A stretch of 64,000 nt of DNA from Variovorax paradoxus (lineage in GTDB: Bacteria; Pseudomonadota; Gammaproteobacteria; Burkholderiales; Burkholderiaceae_C): positions 7,310,501-7,374,500 of the forward strand of contig NZ_CP091716.1 of NCBI RefSeq assembly GCF_022009635.1, read 5' to 3'. Shown in pieces: positions 8,869 through 16,031 of this stretch; within the stretch, counting starts at the first letter, position 1; each line of letters begins with the position of its first letter. The position numbers and the translations under genes were made by a program. Under the pieces are notes generated by a model. That model did not search any database. It saw only the letters and a program-made list of their open reading frames with translations, and had not been told where the DNA came from.

Positions 8869-9990
8869 TCAGGCCGCCTTGCGGATGGAGGCTGCGCGTT
8901 GCGCAACGAGTTCGCGCGTGCGCGGAATCAACTCGCGCCCATAGTCCAGCGCATCTTCCAGCGGATCGAAGCCGCGGATCAGGAAGGTCGTCACGCCCAG
9001 GTCGTAGTAGTCCAGCAGCGCATCGGCGACCTGCTCGGGTGTGCCGACCAGTGCAGTGCTGTTCGAGCGCCCGCCGATCTCCTGCGCCACGGCGGTCCAC
9101 AACCGCTTGTCGAGCCGCGAGCCCTTCTCTGCCGCGGCCAGCAACCGCTTCGCGCCTTCGCTCTGCTGCGGGCCGCCGCGGTTGTAGCCCTGCACCACGC
9201 GCAGCCGTTTGGTCTCGGCGAGGATGTTCTCCGCGCGCGCCCATGCGGCTTCTTCGGTCTGCGCCAGGATCGGACGGAACGACACCGAGAAGCGCACGCT
9301 GCGCCCATGTTTGGCTGCCTCGGCGCGCACCCGCGTGGTCAGCTCGCGCGCCTGGTCGAGCGACTCGCCCCACAGCGCGTAGACGTCGGCGTATTTGCCG
9401 GCGACCGGAATCGCTGCTTGCGAAGCCCCGCCGAAATACACCGGCACGTGCGGCTTGCCATTGCGCGTCTGCAGCGGCTTGACTTCGGAGAACGCGTTCT
9501 GGAAGCGGTAGTGCGCGCCTTCATGGTCAAAGGGGCGCTCGGCCGTCCATACCTTGTGCAGCACGTCGAGATATTCGTCGGTGCGGGCGTAGCGCTGATC
9601 GTGGTCCAGCCAGTCGCCGTCGCGGCGCTGTTCCTCGTCGGAGCCGCCGGAGATGTAGTGCACGGCGAGCCGGCCACCGCTGAACTGGTCGAGCGAGGCG
9701 AACTGCCGCGCCGCCAGCGTGGGCGCGACGAAGCCGGGCCGGTGCGCGAGCATGAAGTGGATGCGCTCGGTCACCGAGGCGGCATGGGCCACCGTGAGCG
9801 TGGCGTCGGGGCCGGTCGAATGGTGCGGCACCAGCACGCGGTCGAAGCCGGCCGTCTCGTGCGCCTGCGCGAAGGCGCGCACGTAGTCGCGGTCGAGCGC
9901 AGGACCCTTGGCCGCGTGGATTTCCGAGACCTTCTGGCCCTGGATCATGCCGATGAATTCGACGGCACCGTCTTGCTGTGGCTGGCTCAT
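8869..9990 (-). CDS. LLM-class FMN-dependent monooxygenase, SsuD-like
   Basis: A 373-residue luciferase-like flavoprotein, close in length to alkanesulfonate monooxygenase SsuD (about 380). The start at 9990 is chosen over 10029 because AAGGAGA lies 6 bases upstream of the ATG. Features include VPHHSTGPDATLTVAHAAS, FMLAHRPGFVAPTLAARQ, the SsuD-type segment GGRLAVHYISGGSDEEQRRD, and VYFGGASQAAIPVAGKYADV. The expected reaction is FMNH2- and O2-dependent cleavage of a C-S bond to release sulfite and an aldehyde. It lies 31 bases downstream of a sulfonate-type binding protein. No flavin reductase is nearby, so reduced FMN must come from elsewhere. Confidence 0.9.
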   Translation of the reverse strand: MSQPQQDGAVEFIGMIQGQKVSEIHAAKGPALDRDYVRAFAQAHETAGFDRVLVPHHSTGPDATLTVAHAASVTERIHFMLAHRPGFVAPTLAARQFASLDQFSGGRLAVHYISGGSDEEQRRDGDWLDHDQRYARTDEYLDVLHKVWTAERPFDHEGAHYRFQNAFSEVKPLQTRNGKPHVPVYFGGASQAAIPVAGKYADVYALWGESLDQARELTTRVRAEAAKHGRSVRFSVSFRPILAQTEEAAWARAENILAETKRLRVVQGYNRGGPQQSEGAKRLLAAAEKGSRLDKRLWTAVAQEIGGRSNSTALVGTPEQVADALLDYYDLGVTTFLIRGFDPLEDALDYGRELIPRTRELVAQRAASIRKAA

Positions 9991-10021
9991 GTTGTTCTCC
10001 TTGTCGGGGGTGGAAGGGAAA

Positions 10022-11023
10022 TCAGGCAACGGGCAGGCGCAGCACGCTCTCGAAGCTGCGGTCCCACAGGGGTCTGACGTCGGCCGGGCCGTCGAGCACG
10101 CCGATCTTCAGGAAGGTGTCGGCCACGTCCTGGTGGCTGCGCACCACGGCGTCGCTGACGGGGCCCAGGCTGTAGTCGCTGCTGCGGCCGTTGAAGAGCT
10201 CGACGATGTCGCCCACCGGCACGCGGGTCTCGGCCGACTGCGCACGGGCATACGTCAGGAAGTTGCCGTTGCTCCACGCAAAGGCGCGCTGCAGACGCTG
10301 CAGCAGGTCGGCCAGCGCGGCACGGCGCGGTGCGTCGTCCAGCGCGCGCGGATTGGCGTAGATGGGGAAGTTGCCCGACAGGTAGCCCACGCCGGTCTTG
10401 ATGACGCGCGCGCCGTACTGGATGCGCGCCAGCTGGCCGTTGTAGCCGTAGATGGCCCAGGCATCGAGATCGCCGCGCGCGAAGGCCGACAGACCGTCCG
10501 ACGGCGTGAGGCTCACGGCCTGGATGTCGCTGAACGACAGGCCCGCCTCGGCCAGTTGCTTGGCCAGGTAGTAGTGCGAAGTGGTGGCGCGCACATAGCC
10601 CACGCGCTTGCCCTTGAAGTCGGCGATGGTGCGGATCGGCGCGTCCTTGCGGGCCAGCGTGGCCTGGTTGTTCAGGTCTTCATGCGTTACCGCCACCAGT
10701 CTCACGCTGGATTTCTGCCGCGCCGCGAACACCGGCGGGATCTCGCTGCCCGAGCCCAGGTCGAGCGCGTCGCCATTGATGGCCTCGATATGCAGCACGC
10801 CGTTGTTGAGTTCGCGCCAGTCGATCTTGTAGGGCGTGTTGGCCTGGCCGGATGCCGTCAGCAGCGGCCGCCAGAGTCCCTTGTAGGTACCCACGCGCAA
10901 CGTGACGCCCGAAAGGTCGGTCGCCGGTGCAGCGGCCCGGGTCCAGCCGGCGGAAGCCGCCGCGCCCAGTGCGGCGGCGGCTTGCAGCAGACGACGCCGG
11001 TCCAACGGGAAATCTGGTTTCAT
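10022..11023 (-). CDS. Sulfonate-type ABC substrate-binding protein
   Basis: A 333-residue NitT/TauT-family periplasmic binding protein, the first gene of the leftward run. The ATG at 11023 is followed by a short Arg-rich signal (LDRRRLLQAAAALGAAASAG, twin-arginine-like). The body carries TLRVGTYKGLWRPLLTASGQ, LNNGVLHIEAINGDALDLGS, TIADFKGKRVGYVRATTSHY and GDLDAWAIYGYNGQLA, typical of SsuA/TauA relatives. It faces an acyl-CoA-dehydrogenase-like gene across a 110-base divergent promoter that contains an inverted repeat. It and the monooxygenase downstream probably form the import-and-cleave core of the operon, but no membrane component of a transporter is present. Confidence 0.9.
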   Translation of the reverse strand: MKPDFPLDRRRLLQAAAALGAAASAGWTRAAAPATDLSGVTLRVGTYKGLWRPLLTASGQANTPYKIDWRELNNGVLHIEAINGDALDLGSGSEIPPVFAARQKSSVRLVAVTHEDLNNQATLARKDAPIRTIADFKGKRVGYVRATTSHYYLAKQLAEAGLSFSDIQAVSLTPSDGLSAFARGDLDAWAIYGYNGQLARIQYGARVIKTGVGYLSGNFPIYANPRALDDAPRRAALADLLQRLQRAFAWSNGNFLTYARAQSAETRVPVGDIVELFNGRSSDYSLGPVSDAVVRSHQDVADTFLKIGVLDGPADVRPLWDRSFESVLRLPVA

Positions 11024-11065
11024 GGACCGGACCGTACCCAGAGGCGGCATGGAAGCGAACGCAGA

Positions 11066-11099
11066 AAAACGAGTTTGCATATGCGGGATGCATCGTTTT
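11066..11099. promoter_or_regulatory. Inverted repeat in divergent sulfur promoter
   Basis: Between the two divergent sulfur operons (starts at 11023 and 11134) there is a dyad with arms AAAACGA (11066-11072) and TCGTTTT (11093-11099). Nested inside are TGCAT (11076-11080) and ATGCA (11088-11092). It is the only AT-richer stretch in the gap. It could be an operator read by a regulator common to both directions, for example a CysB/Cbl-type or the AraC protein at 4210-5127. It could also form a hairpin in the short rightward leader. Binding is not shown by sequence alone. Confidence 0.45.
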
Positions 11100-11133
11100 C
11101 CGGCGCCGGCCGGCCGGCTACCGTGCGGAAACC

Positions 11134-12378
11134 ATGAGTGCACTCCCTTTGCGACGCCCCTCGGCCACGGCCGAAGAACACCCATCCGCAGCCCAGGGCG
11201 TCCCGGCCGCGCCCGCGCTGCTGGCGCAGTTGTCGGCGCGTTTCGCGGCCACCGCCGCCGACCACGACCACAGCGGCGCCTTCCCGCGCGAGAACTTCGA
11301 CGCGCTGCAGGCGCACGGGCTCATCGGCCTGGTGGCGCCCGCCGCGTACGGCGGCGGCGGGGCCACGCTGGCCACGGCGCGGCGCGTGATCGCGGCCGTG
11401 GCACGCGGGGAGCCGGCCACCGCGCTGATCCTCACCATGACCTATCTGCAGCACCACGCGCTGACACGCGGCGACAGCCGCTGGCCGGCGCACCTGCGCG
11501 AACGCGTGACGCGCGACGCGGTGGAGCGCGGCGCGCTGATCAACGCGCTGCGCGTGGAACCCGCGCTGGGCTCGCCCGCGCGCGGCGGCCTTCCGGCCAC
11601 TGTGGCTCGCCGCGACGCCTCCGGCTGGAAAATCGACGGCCACAAGCTCTACACGACCGGCATCGAAGGCCTCTCGTGGCTCGCAGTCTGGGCACGCACC
11701 GACGAAGCCACACCGCGCACTGGCGTGTTCCTGGTGCCGCGGCATGCCCCCGGCGTGCGCGTGATCGCCAGTTGGGACCATCTGGGCCTGCGGGCCTCGG
11801 GCAGCCACGAGGTGGTGTTCGAGAACGTCGCCATCGGCGCCGACCACGCGGTCGACCTGCGCGCGCCCGCCGACTGGGCGCCCGACGCCGGCAGCCAGAC
11901 CGACATCGACGCCCACGCCACGCAGCAGGCGTGGATGACGGTGCTGCTGGGCAGCCTCTACGACGCGGTGGCCGCGTCCGCACGCGACTGGCTGGTGGGC
12001 TTCCTGAACCAGCGCGCGCCCGGCAGCCTCGGCGCGCCGCTGGCGAGCCTGCCGCGCGTGCATGAGCACGTCGGCGAAATCGAAGCACTGCTGCGCACCA
12101 ACCGCGTGCTGCTCGACGACGCCACCGCCGCCGTGGACGGCGGCCATGCGCAACCCGCCATCGACAGCGGCCTGTTGAAGTACACGGTCACTGGCAACGC
12201 GGTTCGCGCGGTCGAACTGGCGCTGCAACTCAGCGGCAACCACGGGCTCACGCGGCAGAACCCGCTGGAGCGGCACTACCGCGACGTGCTGTGCAGCCGC
12301 ATTCATACGCCGCAGAACGACGCGATCCTGGTCGCCGCGGGCAGGCGCGCGCTGCTGCCATCGGGAGGCGCCGCATGA
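11134..12378 (+). CDS. Acyl-CoA dehydrogenase-like flavoprotein (SfnC/DszC type)
   Basis: A 414-residue protein with the acyl-CoA dehydrogenase fold. The ATG at 11134 is used; the longer open frame upstream covers the divergent promoter. Features include the N-terminal helical part with HGLIGLVAPAAYGGGGA, the flavin-domain strand KIDGHKLYTTGIEGLSWLAV, the DHLGLRASGSHEVVFENVAI segment and a C-terminal helical domain with SGNHGLTRQNPLERHYRD. The context of sulfur genes suggests a desulfurising flavin monooxygenase like SfnC/DszC rather than a fatty-acid enzyme. A 3-sulfinopropionyl-CoA desulfinase, also of this fold, is an alternative given the thiol dioxygenase two genes downstream. Its stop overlaps the next start by 4 bases. 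Confidence 0.85.
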   Translation: MSALPLRRPSATAEEHPSAAQGVPAAPALLAQLSARFAATAADHDHSGAFPRENFDALQAHGLIGLVAPAAYGGGGATLATARRVIAAVARGEPATALILTMTYLQHHALTRGDSRWPAHLRERVTRDAVERGALINALRVEPALGSPARGGLPATVARRDASGWKIDGHKLYTTGIEGLSWLAVWARTDEATPRTGVFLVPRHAPGVRVIASWDHLGLRASGSHEVVFENVAIGADHAVDLRAPADWAPDAGSQTDIDAHATQQAWMTVLLGSLYDAVAASARDWLVGFLNQRAPGSLGAPLASLPRVHEHVGEIEALLRTNRVLLDDATAAVDGGHAQPAIDSGLLKYTVTGNAVRAVELALQLSGNHGLTRQNPLERHYRDVLCSRIHTPQNDAILVAAGRRALLPSGGAA

Positions 12379-13364
12379 CTTCCCTGCTTTTCTCCAAGGC
12401 CTCCCGCCGCGACTGGCTGAAGCAAGGCACGGCGCTGTCGCTGGCCGCCGCCGGTTCGCTGCGTGCCTCCTTTGCCCAGGCGCAGCCGCAGACCACGCTG
12501 GTGCTCGGCGACCAGGCGGGCGGGCTGCGCTCGCTGTTCGAGGCTTCGCGCGCGCTCGAAGGCGCGCCGTTCGCCTACCGCTGGGCCAACTTCCAGGGCG
12601 CCGCTCCGTTGTTCGAAGCGCAGCGCGGCGCGGCGGTCGACACGGCCATGGCCGGCGACCTGCCGGTGCTGGCCGCCGCCGTCGGCAAGACGCCGCTGAA
12701 GATCGTCGCCACGCGCGTCGGCAAGGCCGATTCGCTGGGCATCGTGGTGCAGCCCGATTCGCCGCTGCGCAGCGTGACGGACCTGCGCGGCAAGACGGTG
12801 ATCGTGTCGTCCGCGCGCGGCAGCATCTCGCAATACCAGCTGTACGGCGCGCTCGAAGAGGCCGGCGTGAAGCGCGAAGAGGTGACGGTGAAGTTCGTGC
12901 TGCCCACCGACGCGGCCGCCGCCTTCGCGTCGAGGCAGATCGACGCCTGGGCCATCTTCAATCCGTACTACACCATCGCCGTGCAGCAAGGCGGGCGCAT
13001 CCTGCGCGACGGGCGCGGCATCAACACCGCGCTGGGCTTCATCACCGCGAGCGAGCATTCGCTGGCCGATCCGGCCCGGCGCGCGGCCATCGTTCAGTTT
13101 CTCGATCGGCTCGGCCGCGCGGGCGACTGGGCACTGGCCAACCCCGAAGCCTATGCGCAGTCGTACAGCCAGCTCACGCGGCTGCCGATCGAGGCCTCCC
13201 GCATCATCACCGCGCGGGCGTCGGTGGCGGGCCGGCCGGTGAGCGAGGCGGACATCGTCGCGTTGCAGGCCGTGGCCGACCGCTCGGCGCGCGACGGCAT
13301 CCTGCCCGCGCGGGTGGACGTGCGCGCGATCACCGACACGCAACTCTGGAAACGCGCCGCGTGA
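12375..13364 (+). CDS. Sulfonate-type ABC substrate-binding protein
   Basis: A 329-residue NitT/TauT-family binding protein. The start at 12375 overlaps the preceding stop (ATGA), which decides it over the longer frame. The signal is twin-arginine-like (ASRRDWLKQGT) with cleavage near AQAQ. The core has LVLGDQAGGLRSLFEASRAL, IVVQPDSPLRSVTDLRGKT, SSARGSISQYQLYGALEEAG and SRQIDAWAIFNPYYTIAV, closely parallel in order to the binding protein at 6003-6983. It sits between a flavoprotein and a thiol dioxygenase with overlapping ends on both sides, so it belongs firmly to this operon although no permease or ATPase does. Confidence 0.9.
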   Translation: MTSLLFSKASRRDWLKQGTALSLAAAGSLRASFAQAQPQTTLVLGDQAGGLRSLFEASRALEGAPFAYRWANFQGAAPLFEAQRGAAVDTAMAGDLPVLAAAVGKTPLKIVATRVGKADSLGIVVQPDSPLRSVTDLRGKTVIVSSARGSISQYQLYGALEEAGVKREEVTVKFVLPTDAAAAFASRQIDAWAIFNPYYTIAVQQGGRILRDGRGINTALGFITASEHSLADPARRAAIVQFLDRLGRAGDWALANPEAYAQSYSQLTRLPIEASRIITARASVAGRPVSEADIVALQAVADRSARDGILPARVDVRAITDTQLWKRAA

Positions 13365-13966
13365 TCGCGCCGCTTCGCGAATTCGTCGGCGCCTTCGGCC
13401 GGCTGCTCGACACCGCGCCCGACGAGCCCCGCATTCTTTCGGATGGCGGCGCGCTGCTGCGCACGCTGGTGGCACGGGACAACTGGCTGCCTGAGGCCTT
13501 CGCGCAGCCCGACCCGGCGCGCTACCAGCAGTTCCTGCTGCATGCGGACAGCACCGAGCGCTTCTCTGTTGTGAGCTTCGTGTGGGGGCCTGGGCAGGCC
13601 ACGCCGGTGCACGACCACACGGTGTGGGGGCTGATCGGCATGCTGCGCGGGGCCGAGTACAGCCAGGGCCATGCGCTCGATGCGCATGGGCATGCGCAGC
13701 CGTGGGGCGAGGCGGTGCGGCTCGACGCCGGCGACGTGGAAGCGGTGTCGCCCACCGTCGGCGACCTGCACCGCGTGCACAACGCGTACGCGGACCGGGT
13801 GTCAATCAGCATCCACGTCTACGGCGCCAACATCGGCGCCGTGCGGCGGCATACTTACACGGCGGAGGGCGGACGCAAGCCCTTCGTCTCCGGATACTCC
13901 AACGCGCTGTTGCCCAACCTGTGGGATCGCAGCGCCGAACTCAGACCTTCTCCGACCGCTGCATGA
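13361..13966 (+). CDS. Thiol dioxygenase, Gln-type (cysteine or 3-mercaptopropionate dioxygenase family)
   Basis: A 201-residue cupin; the GTG start overlaps the previous stop (GTGA). Iron ligands are visible as H84 and H86 (PVHDHTVWG) and H137 (DLHRVHNAY). The Ser-His-Tyr triad of this family is present as S150, H152 and Y154 (SIHVY). Where mammalian cysteine dioxygenase has the carboxylate-binding Arg60, this protein has Gln57 (RYQQFLLH), and where the Cys93 crosslink sits it has Gly90. That pattern is the one reported for 3-mercaptopropionate dioxygenases, known from Variovorax among others. So it should oxidise a thiol to a sulfinate, with 3-mercaptopropionate a better guess than cysteine. 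The residue alignment was done by eye. Confidence 0.88.
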   Translation: MIAPLREFVGAFGRLLDTAPDEPRILSDGGALLRTLVARDNWLPEAFAQPDPARYQQFLLHADSTERFSVVSFVWGPGQATPVHDHTVWGLIGMLRGAEYSQGHALDAHGHAQPWGEAVRLDAGDVEAVSPTVGDLHRVHNAYADRVSISIHVYGANIGAVRRHTYTAEGGRKPFVSGYSNALLPNLWDRSAELRPSPTAA

Positions 13967-15633
13967 CGACTGCTTTCTTTCCCTTCCTGTCTTTTGCCGC
14001 CGTGCGCGAGCGCCTGCTGGCCCGCGAAGAAACCGCGCTGCTCGACGTGCGCGAGGAAGACCCTTTCGCGCAGGAGCACCCGCTGTGGGCCGCGAACCTG
14101 CCGCTCTCGCGCATCGAGATCGAGGCATGGCGGCGCATTCCGCGGCGCGACACGCTGATCGTGCTGTACGGCGAACACGCCGGCACCGACCTCGCGCCGC
14201 TGGCCGCGAAGACGCTCGCGGCGCTGGGCTACACGCACGTGCATCTGCTCGAAGGCGGCCTCGAGGGCTGGCGCAAGGCAGGCGGCGAACTGTTCCGCGA
14301 CGTGAACGTGCCGAGCAAGTCGTTTGGCGAACTGGTCGAGCACGAGCGGCAGACGCCTTCGCTGTCGGCGCCCGAGGTGAAGGCGCTGATCGACGCCAAG
14401 GCCGACGTGGTGGTGCTCGACGCACGCCGCTTCGACGAATACCAGACGATGAGCATTCCGTCGGCCACCAGCGTGCCCGGCGCGGAACTGGTACTGCGGG
14501 TGCGCGAACTCGCGCCCGATCCGGCAACGCGGGTGATCGTGAATTGCGCGGGCCGCACGCGCAGCATCATCGGCACGCAGTCGCTGGTGAACGCGGGCAT
14601 TCCGAACCCGGTGGCCGCCCTGCGCAATGGCACGATCGGCTGGAAGCTGGCGGGGCAGGTGCTGGACCACGGTGCCGGCCGGCAAGCGCCTGCCGGGGTG
14701 TCCGACGCTCACCGCAAGCAGGCACGGGCCGATGCGCGCCGCGTGGCCGATGCAGCGGGCGTGCGGCGCATCGACCTTGCCGCGCTGTGGACGCTGGAGG
14801 AGCCGGGACGCACCGTGTACCGCTTCGACGTGCGCACGCCCGAGGAATACGCGGCGGGCCACGTGCCGGGCTTTGCGAGCGCACCTGGCGGCCAGTTGGT
14901 GCAGGAGACCGATCACCAGGTGCCCGTGCGCGGCGCGCGCATCGTGCTGGTGGACGACGACGGCGTGCGTGCATCGATGAGCGCTTCGTGGCTCGCACAG
15001 ATGGGATGGGAGGTCCATGTGCCGGACGCCGTGCCAGAGGCCGCTGCGTTCAGCGAAGCGGCCGCGCCCTCATCCGCCTATCCGCCCATCGCGGCCGCGG
15101 TGGCGGAGATCACGCCGCGCGAATTGGCGGCGCTGCAGCAGCAGCAGCCGTCATCCGGCATGGCGGTGATCGACGTGACCACGAGCGCCAACTATGTCAG
15201 GCGCCACATCCCGGGCGCGTGGTACGCCATCCGCGCGCAGCTGGCGCACGCGCTGGAGGCGGTCATTCCCGCATCGCGTCGCTACGTGCTGACCTGCGGC
15301 AGCAGCCTGCTCGCGCGCTACGCGGCGGCCGACCTTCGCGTGCTGCTCGATGCCCAAGGCAAGCGCGATGTCGAAGTGCTGGTGCTCGCAGGTGGCAACG
15401 CCGCCTGGTTTGCCGCAGGGCTCGAAGCCGAGAGCGGCGAGACGCGCCTGGCAACGCCGCGCACCGACCGCTACCGCCGCCCCTATGAAGGCACCGATGC
15501 GCCGGCGGAGGCGATGCAGGCCTATCTCGATTGGGAGTACGGCCTGGTGGCGCAGTTGGGGCGCGATGGAACCCATCATTTCGAGGTGTTGTCCAACACG
15601 GGTCATTCGAGCGAAAGCGGCCTGAAAGGATGA
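13963..15633 (+). CDS. Four-domain rhodanese-like sulfurtransferase
   Basis: A 556-residue protein made of four rhodanese domains, roughly 1-112, 133-232, 268-355 and 383-490. Domain 2 has the active-site Cys195 (VNCAGRTRS) and domain 4 has Cys445 (LTCGSSLLA). At the same place domain 1 reads LYGEHAG and domain 3 reads VDDDGVR, so both lack Cys and should be inactive. Active and inactive domains alternate as two tandem pairs. The enzyme would move sulfane sulfur or act on thiosulfate. Its ATG overlaps the dioxygenase stop (ATGA). No terminator is seen just after it; the 114 bases to the next gene include that gene's ribosome site. Confidence 0.9.
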   Translation: MTTAFFPFLSFAAVRERLLAREETALLDVREEDPFAQEHPLWAANLPLSRIEIEAWRRIPRRDTLIVLYGEHAGTDLAPLAAKTLAALGYTHVHLLEGGLEGWRKAGGELFRDVNVPSKSFGELVEHERQTPSLSAPEVKALIDAKADVVVLDARRFDEYQTMSIPSATSVPGAELVLRVRELAPDPATRVIVNCAGRTRSIIGTQSLVNAGIPNPVAALRNGTIGWKLAGQVLDHGAGRQAPAGVSDAHRKQARADARRVADAAGVRRIDLAALWTLEEPGRTVYRFDVRTPEEYAAGHVPGFASAPGGQLVQETDHQVPVRGARIVLVDDDGVRASMSASWLAQMGWEVHVPDAVPEAAAFSEAAAPSSAYPPIAAAVAEITPRELAALQQQQPSSGMAVIDVTTSANYVRRHIPGAWYAIRAQLAHALEAVIPASRRYVLTCGSSLLARYAAADLRVLLDAQGKRDVEVLVLAGGNAAWFAAGLEAESGETRLATPRTDRYRRPYEGTDAPAEAMQAYLDWEYGLVAQLGRDGTHHFEVLSNTGHSSESGLKG

Positions 15634-15747
15634 CAACACGGCGGTGACACTGTGTAGGCCGGGTAAAGGCGGCAAAGGCCGTCATCCGGCGAAAGGCCGA
15701 AGCGTTGGTTGTGCATAGCGACAACAACTCATCAAAGGAGCTTCGCC

Positions 15748-15972
15748 ATGAGAGTCCCGATCCTTGCCTTGTCCGCCGCCGCGTTGGCCGCCGCAGTCCT
15801 GACCGGCTGCGTGGTCGCCCCGGCCGCCCCCGTTTACTCGGCGCCTCCGGGCGTGGCCTATGTGGCGCCGACGTATGTCTCGCCTGGCGTCGGCTTTGTC
15901 TGGGCCTATCACCCGCGCTACGGCTGGGGCTGGCACCACCCGCAGTACGGCTGGCACCGCGGCTGGCGTTGA
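15748..15972 (+). CDS. Small lipoprotein, hypothetical
   Basis: A 74-residue protein beginning with a signal peptide and lipobox LTGC (Cys near residue 21). The mature part is rich in Pro, Tyr, Trp, Gly and His, with imperfect repeats such as YHPRYGWGW and HHPQYGWHR. A good AAAGGAG lies 7 bases upstream of the ATG at 15748, so I prefer this start to 15709. A strong terminator follows 10 bases after its stop. Small Tyr/Trp/His-rich lipoproteins like this are common in Burkholderiales and have no agreed function; it could be an envelope or metal-binding protein. Confidence 0.75.
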   Translation: MRVPILALSAAALAAAVLTGCVVAPAAPVYSAPPGVAYVAPTYVSPGVGFVWAYHPRYGWGWHHPQYGWHRGWR

Positions 15973-15982
15973 ACTGAAATGC

Positions 15983-16012
15983 AAAAACGGCGCCCTCGGG
16001 CGCCGTTTTTTT
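15983..16012. terminator. Bidirectional rho-independent terminator
   Basis: A perfect GC stem (ACGGCGCC and GGCGCCGT) with a short CTC-type loop is preceded by AAAAA and followed by TTTTTTT. It lies between the convergent small lipoprotein (stop at 15972) and the helicase gene (stop at 16032). The A-run and T-run on opposite sides let it end transcription in both directions. Confidence 0.92.
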
Positions 16013-16031
16013 ACGTCGGAGCTTGGTCAGC

